This document shows positions 1-9,488 of a DNA stretch of 64,000 nt, one piece after another. The position numbers and the translations under genes were made by a program. Source of the stretch: Gayadomonas joobiniege G7 (GTDB taxonomy: Bacteria; Pseudomonadota; Gammaproteobacteria; Enterobacterales; Alteromonadaceae); the NCBI RefSeq assembly GCF_000300815.1, contig NZ_AMRX01000008.1, positions 124,001 through 188,000 of the forward strand, written 5' to 3'. Positions within the stretch are counted from its first letter, which is position 1, and each line of letters opens with the position of its first letter. The notes under the pieces were generated by a model. The model was not told the DNA's origin. It did not search any database and saw only the letters and a program-made list of their open reading frames with translations.

Positions 1-271
1 CTACTTTGCTTAATTTGTACATATCTCCCTCAGTCTGTTATGTAATAACATTGATAAATGTAATGTTATAGTGTTGCTAGCACTAAATGCAAGTGCTTTC
101 CTTAACTACGCATTAAATCGTTCTGTTTATGAAAAATATAACTATGACGATTCGTTCGGTTATAACTAAGTGATGATAAATGCATTAACACATTGCTTTG
201 TTTGAGAATTTGGGGTTTGTGCGTATTCAACTTATACTCTCATTTATGACAATTTTATTTTAGGATCCCGA

Positions 272-1174
272 ATGCACGGACATCATCATCATCATCATAA
301 CCAGTCCTCAGACCTTTCAAGTCAACGAATTGGTTGGGCGTTTTTTCTCAACCTGGTTTTTACCATCATTGAGTTTATTGGGGGCTTAATAACCAATAGT
401 ACAGCGATAATGGCGGACGCCGTCCATGATCTGGGTGATACGCTGTCGATTGGTAGTGCTTGGGTTCTGCAAAAGCTTGGTAAGCGCGGTGCAACAGCCG
501 AATATACATACGGTTTTTTACGATTGAGTCTGTTAGGCGCTTTAATCAATGGCGTCATTTTATTAGCGGGCTCAATTTGGGTTTTAATGATTGCAATACC
601 CAGGCTTGCCGAACCGGTGCAGCCTGATGCTGAAGGTATGTTCTGGCTGGCTTTATTAGGTGTTTGTGTAAATGGCTACGCCGCTTATAAATTAAGTTCG
701 GGTAAAACATTAAACGAAAAAGTTTTAAATTGGCACTTGATTGAAGATGTACTCGGTTGGGTGGCAGTTTTAGTGGTTTCTGTTGTGCTCATGTTTGTAA
801 ACTTACCTATTTTAGATCCTCTGTTATCAATAGGTTTTACTTTATTTGTATTGGTTGGGGTTGCACGTGTGCTTTTTAAAACGTTAAACCTTTTTTTGCA
901 AGCGGTGCCGGATCCTCAGATAAAACGAGCAGCAGAAGATGTGTTTATGAAACAAGCCGAAGTGGACGATGTTCATCATCTACATTTGTGGTCACTGGAC
1001 GGCGAACAGCATGTACTCACTGCGCATTTAGTTTTGGCAGAACCATTAAGTTCGTTTGATACTATGGCACTCAAGATACGCCTCGCTGACGAGTTAGCGC
1101 AATTTAAGTTAGCACATACAACGATAGAATTTGAACATCCTGGTGAAACTTGTCGTGATAAGGTAGACGTATAA
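272..1174 (+). CDS. Cation diffusion facilitator (CDF) family metal exporter, probably zinc
   Basis: A 300-residue inner-membrane metal/proton antiporter of the CDF family (ZitB/CzcD type), expected to export Zn2+ or a similar divalent ion from the cytoplasm. The N-terminus carries an unbroken run of six histidines (residues 4-9), a likely metal-sensing tail. About six hydrophobic segments follow. The paired site motifs are visible: H52-x3-D56 in the second membrane helix and H155-x3-D159 in the fifth, the His/Asp pattern usual for zinc transporters. The C-terminal third is the cytoplasmic dimer domain. The stop codon directly abuts a 56-codon ORF. It lies upstream of a copper-type operon, fitting a metal-handling region; zinc specificity is inferred from the motif only. 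Confidence 0.93.
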   Translation: MHGHHHHHHNQSSDLSSQRIGWAFFLNLVFTIIEFIGGLITNSTAIMADAVHDLGDTLSIGSAWVLQKLGKRGATAEYTYGFLRLSLLGALINGVILLAGSIWVLMIAIPRLAEPVQPDAEGMFWLALLGVCVNGYAAYKLSSGKTLNEKVLNWHLIEDVLGWVAVLVVSVVLMFVNLPILDPLLSIGFTLFVLVGVARVLFKTLNLFLQAVPDPQIKRAAEDVFMKQAEVDDVHHLHLWSLDGEQHVLTAHLVLAEPLSSFDTMALKIRLADELAQFKLAHTTIEFEHPGETCRDKVDV

Positions 1175-1345
1175 ATGTCAGATATCATCGTTAGTTTATT
1201 CTTTGAGATGATCTTGTACTACCCTGGACACTATTTAGGAAAAATTCTTAAAAAGAAAAACAATCTGCTTTTTTGTATGAGTCTTAGTCTTATCTTTTGG
1301 GCATTACTGGCGAGCTCTGGTTTTTTGATTTTTACCCATTATTAG
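1175..1345 (+). CDS. Small membrane protein, 56 aa, unknown
   Basis: The ATG follows the stop codon of the CDF gene without a gap, so translation is probably coupled to it. The 56-residue product has an amphipathic N-terminus (about 1-22), a lysine-rich turn (KILKKKNN, about 23-30) and one strong hydrophobic segment (about 31-53). I do not recognise it. It could be a small partner of the exporter or a chance ORF; position is the main argument. Confidence 0.4.
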   Translation: MSDIIVSLFFEMILYYPGHYLGKILKKKNNLLFCMSLSLIFWALLASSGFLIFTHY

Positions 1346-1414
1346 CAGACACATTTATCGTCTTCGATTGTATATTAGCGGTGTCATTTTTACTTGATTG
1401 CAGCTGGAGTGAAT

Positions 1415-2269
1415 TTGCAGCCTTTTGTTGAAAAAATATTTTTAGATGAATCCAAGTCGCTTGCGTTATTTGAGCGGACCGAGCCGGATAGCATACCTTT
1501 TGAATGGCATCACCATCCAGAAATCGAACTGACTTTAACTTTAAATAGTTATGGTCGTCGTTACATCGGTGATCACATCGAAAACTATTACGAAACTGAC
1601 CTAGTGCTTGTTGGCAAAGGTACCCCGCATACTTGGGCATCGTGCGGCAAGTATGATGAAAATAAACCCCATAAAGTTTATGTTGTGTGGTTCAGATCGG
1701 CTTGGTTAAAGTCGTTAATAGAACTCTGCCCTGAGCTCATATCGCTTGCTAAATTAATTGAAACAGCTCAAGGTGCATTGGTTTTTTCACCGGCATTAGC
1801 GCTCAGTGTAAAAGCTCAAATACTCAGTTTATTTGAACTGCCACAAGTTAAGCGACTGCCGGTGTTTATTTCAATTATGACTGAGCTTAGTCAGAGCAGT
1901 GCAAAACGCATTATAAGTCCACTGTGGATAAGGACCAGCCAGGATGAGCGTTTGGATCGGGTCTTAAATTATTTGAACAAAAACTATCACAACAAAGTGT
2001 CAGTAGAAAAACTTGCAGCCCTTGCTAATTTAAGTGAATCTGCTTTTTATAAACTATTCAAGCAGCACACACGTATAACCCCAAAAGCCTACATTAGCCA
2101 ATTGAGAATTGGCCGAGCTTGCCAACTTCTTAGTCACAGCGATAAAAAAATAGCGCTAGTTGCCAACCAAGTGGGTTATTTTAGTCTAGCGCAGTTTAAC
2201 AAAGAGTTTAAACGTCTTAAAAAGCAGACTCCACTTCAGTTTAGAAACCAACAGTCCCCGCAAAATTAA
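1415..2269 (+). CDS. AraC family transcriptional regulator
   Basis: Two-domain regulator. The N-terminal half is a cupin-like ligand domain, with the histidine-rich start FEWHHHPEIELTL. The C-terminal 100 residues are the AraC double helix-turn-helix, including LANLSESAFYKLFKQHTRITP and the second helix IALVANQVGYFSLAQFNKEFK. The effector is unknown; the cupin suggests a small sugar or metabolite. The start is uncertain: TTG at 1394, GTG at 1409 and TTG at 1415 are all in frame. I chose TTG 1415 because GGAG at 1406-1409 stands five bases ahead of it. Confidence 0.85.
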   Translation: MQPFVEKIFLDESKSLALFERTEPDSIPFEWHHHPEIELTLTLNSYGRRYIGDHIENYYETDLVLVGKGTPHTWASCGKYDENKPHKVYVVWFRSAWLKSLIELCPELISLAKLIETAQGALVFSPALALSVKAQILSLFELPQVKRLPVFISIMTELSQSSAKRIISPLWIRTSQDERLDRVLNYLNKNYHNKVSVEKLAALANLSESAFYKLFKQHTRITPKAYISQLRIGRACQLLSHSDKKIALVANQVGYFSLAQFNKEFKRLKKQTPLQFRNQQSPQN

Positions 2270-2365
2270 TAATGTCGAATGGCTGCGACAATTTGTCACA
2301 TTGTATTGATTTGGCCACAAGACTATGATTGTCTGATAAAAATATGGAATACGGACCTACAAAAA

Positions 2366-3349
2366 ATGCATCTTAAACTCTTCAAAGTTAGCGGCGTGGC
2401 CACCTTTCTAACGTTTGTTTTGAGCGCCTGTGGCTCGGACTCTGCAACCGAAAGTGAATTTGAATCGCCGGCAGATAATTACCCTTTTAAACTTGAATTT
2501 GCCGCAAAAAGCCGGGGCGATTCGGCTGATTGTGATACTTTATTGACCGGTTTCGGTAGTGACAATTCACATAGCATTAAAGTCAGTGACCTACGTTTTT
2601 ACGTTAGTAATATCCAGTTATACGATTTGAATGGGGAAAACATTCATGCCTCGTTCGACGACAGTGAATTTCAATTAAATCACCAAAAAGGTTTTGTCGG
2701 TTTAATTGATTTAACCTCAAACACCAGTGGTGCCTGCACAGATGCACAACTGTCGGGTACCCAGCGAGATAATTCTTTCATCAGCGGTGTTAGCCAAGAT
2801 AATGGGATACGAGCGGTTTCGTTCGATATTGGGGTGCCTCAGAGCGTTATGAAATCTGTAATTAATGCTTATTCGGTAGAAGATGCCCCGACCCCATTAA
2901 ATGAAATGTATTGGTCGTGGGCGAGTGGATACCGCCATTTTGTTTTAAATTTTCAAATTGAAACCGATCAAGGTGTTAGTGGGCAAGGCTTGGTTCATAT
3001 TGGAAGTCGAGATTGTGGTGGGGATGGTTTAGTCGCACTAACCGAAAAAGAACAGTGTGATTTTATTAATACTGCAAAGGTTCACTTAGAAAACTTTGAT
3101 CCAAATCTTAACACCATACTAATTGACTTGCCCGCCTTATTAGCCGATGTGCGGTTTACTGCTACTACAATCGAATCATCGAATGGTGAACATACCTTGG
3201 GACATGCATCGGCGTCATCCAGCCCAAGAGTGAGCTGTCACTCTAGCCCTCAGCAAGTAGATTGCCCCGCTATTTTTGAGAACTTAGGTATAAAAATGTC
3301 AGATGGGCGTTCGCAATCAAGCACAAACAAGGTATTTATTAAAAATTGA
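2366..3349 (+). CDS. mbnP: MbnP-type copper-binding lipoprotein
   Basis: This resembles MbnP, the copper-binding periplasmic partner of the di-heme enzyme MbnH (also called the metallo-mystery pair). The start ATG 2366 gives a lipoprotein signal ending in a lipobox (VLSAC) about residue 21; the frame is open further upstream but that part has no signal sequence. Family hallmarks are FYVSNIQLYDLNGE, the tryptophan-rich MYWSWASGYRHFVL, and several cysteines, including SCHSS and DCPAIFENLG near the end. In studied homologues a tryptophan is oxidised to kynurenine by MbnH and helps bind copper; that is inferred here. The stop overlaps the start of the MbnH-like gene (TGATG). Confidence 0.8.
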   Translation: MHLKLFKVSGVATFLTFVLSACGSDSATESEFESPADNYPFKLEFAAKSRGDSADCDTLLTGFGSDNSHSIKVSDLRFYVSNIQLYDLNGENIHASFDDSEFQLNHQKGFVGLIDLTSNTSGACTDAQLSGTQRDNSFISGVSQDNGIRAVSFDIGVPQSVMKSVINAYSVEDAPTPLNEMYWSWASGYRHFVLNFQIETDQGVSGQGLVHIGSRDCGGDGLVALTEKEQCDFINTAKVHLENFDPNLNTILIDLPALLADVRFTATTIESSNGEHTLGHASASSSPRVSCHSSPQQVDCPAIFENLGIKMSDGRSQSSTNKVFIKN

Positions 3350-4536
3350 TGGGTAATATTTCTCGCTGTTCATCGTTGAACACTTATGTATTCGCGTTAG
3401 GCGTCATGTGCCTGTTAGTAGCTTGTTCACCGGAATCATCTAGTGAGCTGATTATCGACCAAAACGAGACTGAACTGCGCAATTTATTAAATTTGCCGGA
3501 ACATATGCCGTTACCTGCAGTGCCAGAATTTAACCCCATTAGCGCCGAAAAAATAAAACTAGGCCGATTTTTATTTTATGATAAATCTTTATCAGCGAAT
3601 CAAACTCAATCTTGTAATAGCTGCCATTTTCAATCGCAGGCATTCGCTGACGGAGCACAAACGCCTGTTGGTTCAACAGGCCATGCGTTGGTGCGCAATA
3701 GCCAAGGTTTAAGTAATGTTGCCTTTAATGCAACTTTTACTTGGGCAAACAATGGTTTTTTAGAGCTTGAAGACCAATTGAATGTGCCAATTCGAGCGGA
3801 TGATCCCATTGAACTAGGGGTAACCGATAGCCACTTGGCCGAAGTTTTGACGAGGTTTGACGTTGATCCGAATTATCAAAAAATGTTTGCGGAGGCTTTT
3901 CCTGACAGTGAATCTGGCGTTACTATAAATAAAATTATTTTCGCTTTGGCGAGTTTTGTTCGTACCCTTAATTCTGGTCAAAGTGCTTATGATAATTATT
4001 TAAATGGTGATAAAAACGCGTTAACTGAACAGCAGAAGTTGGGCCTTAAATTATTTAATGGTGAAAAATTTGAATGTTTTCACTGCCACACCGGGATTAA
4101 TTTTACAGTGTCGTACCGTGATAGAAATACGACTAATTTGACCTATCCCTTTTTTAATAATGGCTTGTATAACTTAGATGACACTGGTAGCTACCCCGAA
4201 TCTGATCAGGGTTTATATGACTTAACCTCAAAAGACATGGATAAGGGGTTATTTAGACCGCCAAGTCTCCGAAATATCGCATTAACAGCGCCTTATATGC
4301 ACGACGGAAGTTTACCAACATTAAGAAGTGTGATTGAACATTATGCTCGGGGCGGTACTTTAACCGCAGCCGGCGAAAATATGGGTGATGGTCGCCTAAA
4401 TCCAAATAAATCTGCGTTATTGAATGGTTTTGACGCCACCGACGAAGAGATAGATGCGCTGATCGCTTTTTTAGAGTCATTAACGGATTACAACTTTATT
4501 TATAATAAAAAACTGTCCGACCCATTTAAGGAATAA
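3349..4536 (+). CDS. mbnH: MbnH-type di-heme enzyme (cytochrome c peroxidase superfamily)
   Basis: Periplasmic di-heme protein related to bacterial cytochrome c peroxidase/MauG. Two CxxCH heme sites are present: CNSCH at about residues 89-93 and CFHCH at about 243-247. A lipobox (LLVAC) ends the signal peptide around residue 26. The region FRPPSLRNIALTAPYMHDGSLPTLRSVIEHY is typical of the family. Its start overlaps the MbnP stop codon, so the two proteins are translationally coupled. In characterised pairs MbnH modifies MbnP rather than acting as a detoxifying peroxidase; that role is inferred from the pairing. Expression is likely shared with the downstream barrel and RegBA genes. Confidence 0.85.
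   Translation: MGNISRCSSLNTYVFALGVMCLLVACSPESSSELIIDQNETELRNLLNLPEHMPLPAVPEFNPISAEKIKLGRFLFYDKSLSANQTQSCNSCHFQSQAFADGAQTPVGSTGHALVRNSQGLSNVAFNATFTWANNGFLELEDQLNVPIRADDPIELGVTDSHLAEVLTRFDVDPNYQKMFAEAFPDSESGVTINKIIFALASFVRTLNSGQSAYDNYLNGDKNALTEQQKLGLKLFNGEKFECFHCHTGINFTVSYRDRNTTNLTYPFFNNGLYNLDDTGSYPESDQGLYDLTSKDMDKGLFRPPSLRNIALTAPYMHDGSLPTLRSVIEHYARGGTLTAAGENMGDGRLNPNKSALLNGFDATDEEIDALIAFLESLTDYNFIYNKKLSDPFKE
3367..3382. other. Near copy of the 16-base palindrome (TGTTCATCGTTGAACA)
   Basis: Fifteen of sixteen bases match TGTTCAACGTTGAACA. It lies within the signal-peptide codons of the MbnH gene. Confidence 0.45.
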
Positions 4537-4541
4537 AAACA

Positions 4542-5723
4542 ATGCGAATATTTATCATATCAACTGGTTTGGTCACTTCGTTGGTGCATGCACATGCGCC
4601 AAGCTCAGCCCATGTCTCTACAGAGATCACAGCGGCAGCGGCTTTTACATGGCGTAGTGGTGAGAGTTTATCGCGAGATGAATATTGGTTGCCTGAGGGT
4701 TTTTTACTGGGTGGCGAAGCCATGCCGTATGAAAAAGGCGCAACGCTGGATGATTTCCAACTGCTCGCAAGCAAAAATTTGAATGATGCTTATTTTGTAA
4801 GAGGTAAACTCAGTGGGCATAACCATTCAGGTGAAAATACGCTAGAAGTCGAAAATTTATGGCTGGGAAAGTCTTGGCAGAGGCAAAATCAAATATGGCT
4901 GATAGAAGTCGGTAAGATGGCGACCGAAGTGACTGAAACAGCAAATTTTCATTCGTCTGATGATGATTTTAGCCAGGCTCATTTATTATCTGATTTTTTT
5001 TTCGGCCGTCATTTTGACGATACAGGGCTGCGAGTCACTTGGCAACAAGGCGATAGTACTGTAGGGATTGAAGTTTTTTCGGGTGAAAATTATCCAGCGA
5101 GTCGCGGTGAGTACAGTCAGAGTATTTATTTTAAAAAAAACACGTATTTGTTAGGCGCTCAGTTGGATTTAGGACTTTTTGCAATGATAAGCCAAGCTGA
5201 ACGTCGCGCCGATGAACGTTATAGCGCACATAATCATAACAATGCTGAGCAACAGCCGGATCAAGTATTTTTTACTGGAGACAGTAAAATCTGGGGCAGC
5301 TATGTGGCACTATATTACCAGATCAATCATTGGCAGTTCGGCTTAGGTGGAGAAATGATTTTACTTGACAATAGTGGCCAAGTTAATCAGACAACACAAT
5401 CGGCAAATATAGACAGCGAACAAACCGGTATACGCCTAACAGGAAAGCTTGGGTATCATGCGCACGAAGTGCTGTTTGACTATCAAAAGGTTGCCATTGA
5501 AAACAAATTTAGTAAAACCAGCAGCAGTTTTTTAACCAGCGCAAATCTATTTAACCAAGGGTTTGAACCAGAAAGAGTACGTATGTCGTGGCTTTACCAT
5601 TTGAATGAGCATATATTGTTGCGCAGCGAATGGAGTCGCGAAGCCCTAACTGCCGCTATGGCAAAACAAAACCATATAGGATTTGGCTTACGGTGGCGCT
5701 ATACTCTCTATTCCGCTCATTAA
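4542..5723 (+). CDS. Putative outer-membrane beta-barrel protein of the MbnPH operon
   Basis: A 393-residue protein with an N-terminal signal (about 1-18), no long hydrophobic helices, many alternating aromatic/polar strands and a charged C-terminal strand (LRWRYTLYSAH), as expected of a porin-like barrel. Histidines are frequent near the mature N-terminus (HAHAPSSAHVS) and in a loop (HNHNNAEQQ), which could bind metal. It starts five bases after the MbnH stop and ends 11 bases before the RegB gene, so it is part of the same transcript. I do not recognise the family. A metal- or redox-linked transport role is a guess from context. Confidence 0.6.
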   Translation: MRIFIISTGLVTSLVHAHAPSSAHVSTEITAAAAFTWRSGESLSRDEYWLPEGFLLGGEAMPYEKGATLDDFQLLASKNLNDAYFVRGKLSGHNHSGENTLEVENLWLGKSWQRQNQIWLIEVGKMATEVTETANFHSSDDDFSQAHLLSDFFFGRHFDDTGLRVTWQQGDSTVGIEVFSGENYPASRGEYSQSIYFKKNTYLLGAQLDLGLFAMISQAERRADERYSAHNHNNAEQQPDQVFFTGDSKIWGSYVALYYQINHWQFGLGGEMILLDNSGQVNQTTQSANIDSEQTGIRLTGKLGYHAHEVLFDYQKVAIENKFSKTSSSFLTSANLFNQGFEPERVRMSWLYHLNEHILLRSEWSREALTAAMAKQNHIGFGLRWRYTLYSAH

Positions 5724-5734
5724 TAGTTTAATTT

Positions 5735-6997
5735 ATGGCCGTTGTTAACCACTTGCTTTTTAATCACTATATTAAAATTCTAATTAGAGTACGTTTTGTT
5801 TTTGTTCTTATTCAATTAGCTGCAGTGTTGGCGGCTAAGTTTTGGTGGTCACTGCCCTACCCAATATTGACGCTATTTATGATAGTAGCAGTCAACTTAA
5901 CGATTAACATGGGGTTTTACTGGCGTTACAGACAAACGCCCAATCCTACGATGGCGGATTTTTTTGTTCAGCTTGCATTCGATATTGTTAGTTTGTCAGT
6001 ATTGTTGTTTTACGCCGGCGGTGCCAGCAACCCGTTTATATCTTTATTACTGCTGCCAGTGGCTGTGGGCGCGGTCGTATTGCCAAAAGCTCAATTGATC
6101 GCTATAAGCTTGATCGCCCTATCTGCGTATTCTTTTTTGCTGCACTCGTTATCGCCGCACATGATGCACCAAATGGATATGAAACAGCATTTTATTGGTA
6201 TGTGGCTTAACTTTGTACTTTCGGCGTTAGTGGTTATCTCGGTTGTTGCGACTATTGCTAAAACCTTGCAAGCGCAACGAGAAAAACTCAGTCGTTTACG
6301 GGAAGAGCAAATGCGGCAGGAGCAATTAGTCGCTTTGGGTACATCCGCTGCACAAATGGCCCACCATTTAGCCACACCACTTGCGACTCTAACTATGTTG
6401 CAAGAGGAACTTGAAGAAACAAATCCGCATGATGAGGCGTTAAATCAGCAAATAAAATATCAAATTGAGCGTTGTGGCCAGCAATTAGACAATTTTAGAA
6501 AGGTCGCTGAAGCCGTAAAAAGCAATAAACGAACTAATTATTTGGTTTTTGAAATAGCAGCAGCACTCCGAGAAGAGACACTATTATTATTTCCGGAGTG
6601 CGATATTCAAATGAAAGTTGAATGCTCTACCGACACCTTTTTACAGACTGATCAAACATTATTACCCGCACTCTTGAACTTAGTACAGAATTCGGTTCAA
6701 GCGAGCCGAAATAATGGTTCTGATAAAATCTTATTGCGTTTTAGCGTGCGCGAACAGAGCTTGGTGTTACAGATCCAAGACTTTGGTGCTGGCATCTCAG
6801 AGCAAGCGCTCATGTCTCTGGGCTCTGAATTATTACCGAGTCAATCAGGTTTAGGCATGGGGGTATTATTAAGTCATGCAACGTTAAATAGATTAAATGC
6901 AGAGTTACGACTTTTTAATGTAAAACCCTGTGGTGCCATTGCAGAAATTGTTTTTAAACAAACTGAGTTTAGCCCTATAGTGACGAACAATGGCTAA
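5735..6997 (+). CDS. regB: RegB/PrrB-type redox-sensing histidine kinase
   Basis: Membrane histidine kinase of the RegB/PrrB/ActS type. About six hydrophobic segments occupy residues 15-175 and include GGASNPF (95-101), matching the GGxxNPF quinone-sensing motif of RegB. The H-box AHHLATPLATL puts the phosphorylated histidine at about H210. A cysteine at about C247, within QIERCGQQL, sits where RegB carries its redox-active cysteine. The C-terminal ATPase domain shows the N-box (NLVQNSVQASRNNG) and G-boxes (DFGAGI, GLGMGV). The gene overlaps regA by eight bases. It closes an operon with MbnP/MbnH, suggesting redox or copper-linked control of that operon. Confidence 0.9.
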   Translation: MAVVNHLLFNHYIKILIRVRFVFVLIQLAAVLAAKFWWSLPYPILTLFMIVAVNLTINMGFYWRYRQTPNPTMADFFVQLAFDIVSLSVLLFYAGGASNPFISLLLLPVAVGAVVLPKAQLIAISLIALSAYSFLLHSLSPHMMHQMDMKQHFIGMWLNFVLSALVVISVVATIAKTLQAQREKLSRLREEQMRQEQLVALGTSAAQMAHHLATPLATLTMLQEELEETNPHDEALNQQIKYQIERCGQQLDNFRKVAEAVKSNKRTNYLVFEIAAALREETLLLFPECDIQMKVECSTDTFLQTDQTLLPALLNLVQNSVQASRNNGSDKILLRFSVREQSLVLQIQDFGAGISEQALMSLGSELLPSQSGLGMGVLLSHATLNRLNAELRLFNVKPCGAIAEIVFKQTEFSPIVTNNG

Positions 6998-7523
6998 GAT
7001 ATTAATCATTGAAGATGAAATTAGTTTTTCGCAAATTTTATGCAAACGCCTTAACCGCCATGGCCACCAATGTTTTCAGGTAGCCTCAATGGAAGCTGCG
7101 TTTGCACAAATTATAGATATTTCGCCGGATGCGGTCGTATTAGATATGAAACTCGGTGAACAGAATAGTTTGTTACAACTCCCTAAACTCAGGCAAAAAT
7201 TACCTGCCGCAAAAATCATTTTGTTAACCGGTTTTGCCAGCATAGCAACCGCTGTTGAAGCGATTAAAGCTGGAGCAGATGATTATCTAGCCAAACCTGT
7301 GGCAACTCAAGCGTTATTAAAATTACTATTTGATGATTCAGATATGAATTCAACGGGCGGGGAGCAGACGGAAGATATAATTCCATCACCTGCTCGAGTT
7401 GAATGGGAGCATATTCAGCAGGTTCTCAAGCTGAATCAGGGCAATATCTCTCAAACGGCTAGACAGCTCGGTATGCACAGGCGCACTTTACAAAGAAAGC
7501 TGTTAAAAAAACCAGCGCGTTAA
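6990..7523 (+). CDS. regA: RegA/PrrA-type response regulator
   Basis: A 177-residue response regulator: receiver domain (about 1-115, phospho-acceptor D52 in VVLDMKLGE, conserved lysine in LAKPV) plus a short C-terminal Fis-type helix-turn-helix (NISQTARQLGMHRRTLQRKL). The HTH and the short linker are characteristic of RegA/PrrA/ActR, the partner of RegB. It would bind DNA when phosphorylated by the overlapping kinase. Likely targets include its own operon, but no operator was identified. Confidence 0.92.
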   Translation: MAKILIIEDEISFSQILCKRLNRHGHQCFQVASMEAAFAQIIDISPDAVVLDMKLGEQNSLLQLPKLRQKLPAAKIILLTGFASIATAVEAIKAGADDYLAKPVATQALLKLLFDDSDMNSTGGEQTEDIIPSPARVEWEHIQQVLKLNQGNISQTARQLGMHRRTLQRKLLKKPAR

Positions 7524-7583
7524 TCTATTTTTTAGCTTATAAGGTAGTAATATCTATAGAACATTAAAAAAGAGATAATAACT

Positions 7584-9422
7584 ATGCTAGGACTTGCGCT
7601 TATTTACCTTTTAGCGGCTATTATTGCAGTGCCTGTTGCTAAACGTTTAGGATTAGGCTCTGTACTTGGTTATATATTAGCCGGTTTGATTATCGGGCCG
7701 TCGATGTTGAGTTTGGTCGGAGAGCAGACTGATGTGATGCATTTCGCCGAATTTGGTGTCGTTATGATGCTGTTTTTGATTGGCTTAGAGCTGCACCCTG
7801 CTCGCCTGTGGCGTTTACGGAAATCTATATTAGGTTTAGGTGGATTACAGGTTATTCTGACAGCCGCTGCAATATTTGTGCTTAGTTTTTGGTCGTTATC
7901 TTTGTCTTGGCAAGCAGCCCTTGCACTTTCATTAATGCTAGCCCTTTCTTCCACTGCCATTGTTATACAAACACTTGAAGAAAAAGGCTGGATCAAACAA
8001 GAAGCCGGTCAAAATGCCTTTTCTGTTTTACTCTTTCAAGATATTGCCGTAATCCCTATGTTAGCGCTTTTGCCATTGTTAGCGGTAAACCCGGATGCTG
8101 CCGATGCGGGTTCTCATGAAAGTCTGATATCGAATATGGCGATCTGGGCTCAGGCGCTAATCGTTGTTGGCGTTATTGGCAGCATTATTTTGGCTGGCCG
8201 ATATATTTCTGCACCTATCTTTAGATATATTGCAGAAACACGGATGAGAGAAATTTTCACGTTATTTGCATTGTTTTTGGTGATTGGAATTTCGTTTTTG
8301 ATGCAAGCGATTGGGCTATCTGCCGCCTTGGGCACTTTTTTAGCCGGTGTGGTGTTAGCTGAAAGTGAGTTTAGGCACGAATTAGAAATTAACATAGAGC
8401 CTTTCAAGGGCCTTTTATTAGGATTGTTTTTTATTACCGTTGGGGCGCAAATAGACTTGTCGCTGCTGGTGAAAGAATGGGCGTTTGTTTTAATTTGTGT
8501 GGTCGCTTTAATCAGCATCAAAGCGGTCATACTTTTTGGTTTGAGCCTGTTATTTAAGTTAACATCTGGTAGCCGGTTATTATTTGCTTTAGCGCTCGCA
8601 CAGGGCGGTGAATTTGCGTTTGTATTACAATCGGCGACTCGTGAATTGGATATTTTAACTGAGTCACAGAATCAATTAGTGACCTTAGTGGTGATCCTGT
8701 CAATGGTATCTGCCCCTTTATTATTGAGTTTGTATGCGCGTTTGGCGGCACATGAAAAGACCCAGAAGAGAGACTATGATGCACCAGAAGAAATACAGCC
8801 ATCAAAAAACGTTATCATTGCGGGTTATGGGCGTTTTGGACAAGTGGTAGGCCGTCTTTTATCTGCTCAAGGTTATGAGGTTACAGTGTTAGATCATAGC
8901 CCAAGCCAGGTTGACTTGTTACGTCGATTTGGCCGTAAAGTGTTTTATGGGGATGCAGGTCGTCCGGATTTGTTAGAAGCAGCGGGCGCAAACCAAGCTC
9001 AATTATTGGTGATTGCGATTGACGACCCTTTTAAAAGTTTAGCAATTGTTGATATAGCAAAACAGCACTTCCCTAATCTAAAACTTGCCGTCCGTGCCAT
9101 TGATCGACGCCACGCTTATCAATTGATAAGTAAAAATGTCGCGGTTTTTAACCGTGAAACATTCGATTCGGCTATTAATGTTGCTGTGGATGCTCTTAAA
9201 TTGTTAGGAAACTCTGAAGATGAAGCAAAACGGGCCGGCGAAATTTTTCGAGCTCATGATATCGAGTCCTTATATGAATTGCAGCAAATGTGGGGCAATG
9301 ATCAAAGTTATGGTGTGGCTGTTAAACAAAGAACCGAAGATCTTGCCCAAGTGTTAGCTGAAGACAAAAAAGCCCGATCAGGATTAAAAACCTGTCAAGA
9401 TCCGGAGAATCAATCACAATAG
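7584..9422 (+). CDS. Kef-type monovalent cation:proton antiporter (CPA2) with TrkA-N domain
   Basis: A 612-residue protein with about 12 membrane segments in the first 390 residues (Na+/H+ exchanger fold, with the GxxFLIGLEL and AxxLFQDIAVIPML motifs) and a cytoplasmic Rossmann domain starting NVIIAGYGRFGQVVGRLL, the RCK/TrkA-N domain. It resembles KefB/KefC, which release potassium during electrophile stress under glutathione control. The ancillary KefF/KefG flavoprotein is not beside it, so glutathione gating cannot be claimed. It begins 60 bases after regA. Confidence 0.88.
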   Translation: MLGLALIYLLAAIIAVPVAKRLGLGSVLGYILAGLIIGPSMLSLVGEQTDVMHFAEFGVVMMLFLIGLELHPARLWRLRKSILGLGGLQVILTAAAIFVLSFWSLSLSWQAALALSLMLALSSTAIVIQTLEEKGWIKQEAGQNAFSVLLFQDIAVIPMLALLPLLAVNPDAADAGSHESLISNMAIWAQALIVVGVIGSIILAGRYISAPIFRYIAETRMREIFTLFALFLVIGISFLMQAIGLSAALGTFLAGVVLAESEFRHELEINIEPFKGLLLGLFFITVGAQIDLSLLVKEWAFVLICVVALISIKAVILFGLSLLFKLTSGSRLLFALALAQGGEFAFVLQSATRELDILTESQNQLVTLVVILSMVSAPLLLSLYARLAAHEKTQKRDYDAPEEIQPSKNVIIAGYGRFGQVVGRLLSAQGYEVTVLDHSPSQVDLLRRFGRKVFYGDAGRPDLLEAAGANQAQLLVIAIDDPFKSLAIVDIAKQHFPNLKLAVRAIDRRHAYQLISKNVAVFNRETFDSAINVAVDALKLLGNSEDEAKRAGEIFRAHDIESLYELQQMWGNDQSYGVAVKQRTEDLAQVLAEDKKARSGLKTCQDPENQSQ

Positions 9423-9488
9423 AGAACGCTTGTAGTTATTCTTATTTAACTTATAGTGAGCACTGAATATGATTAATTATGAGCTAGG

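Noticed and set aside
1921-1935. TGTGGATAA, a perfect DnaA-box sequence
   Set aside because: A single copy inside the AraC gene, 15 kb from the iterons; expected by chance at this length.
6091-6375. Minus-strand open frame inside regB, and many similar antisense frames
   Set aside because: These are shadows of real genes in other frames with no coding features of their own.
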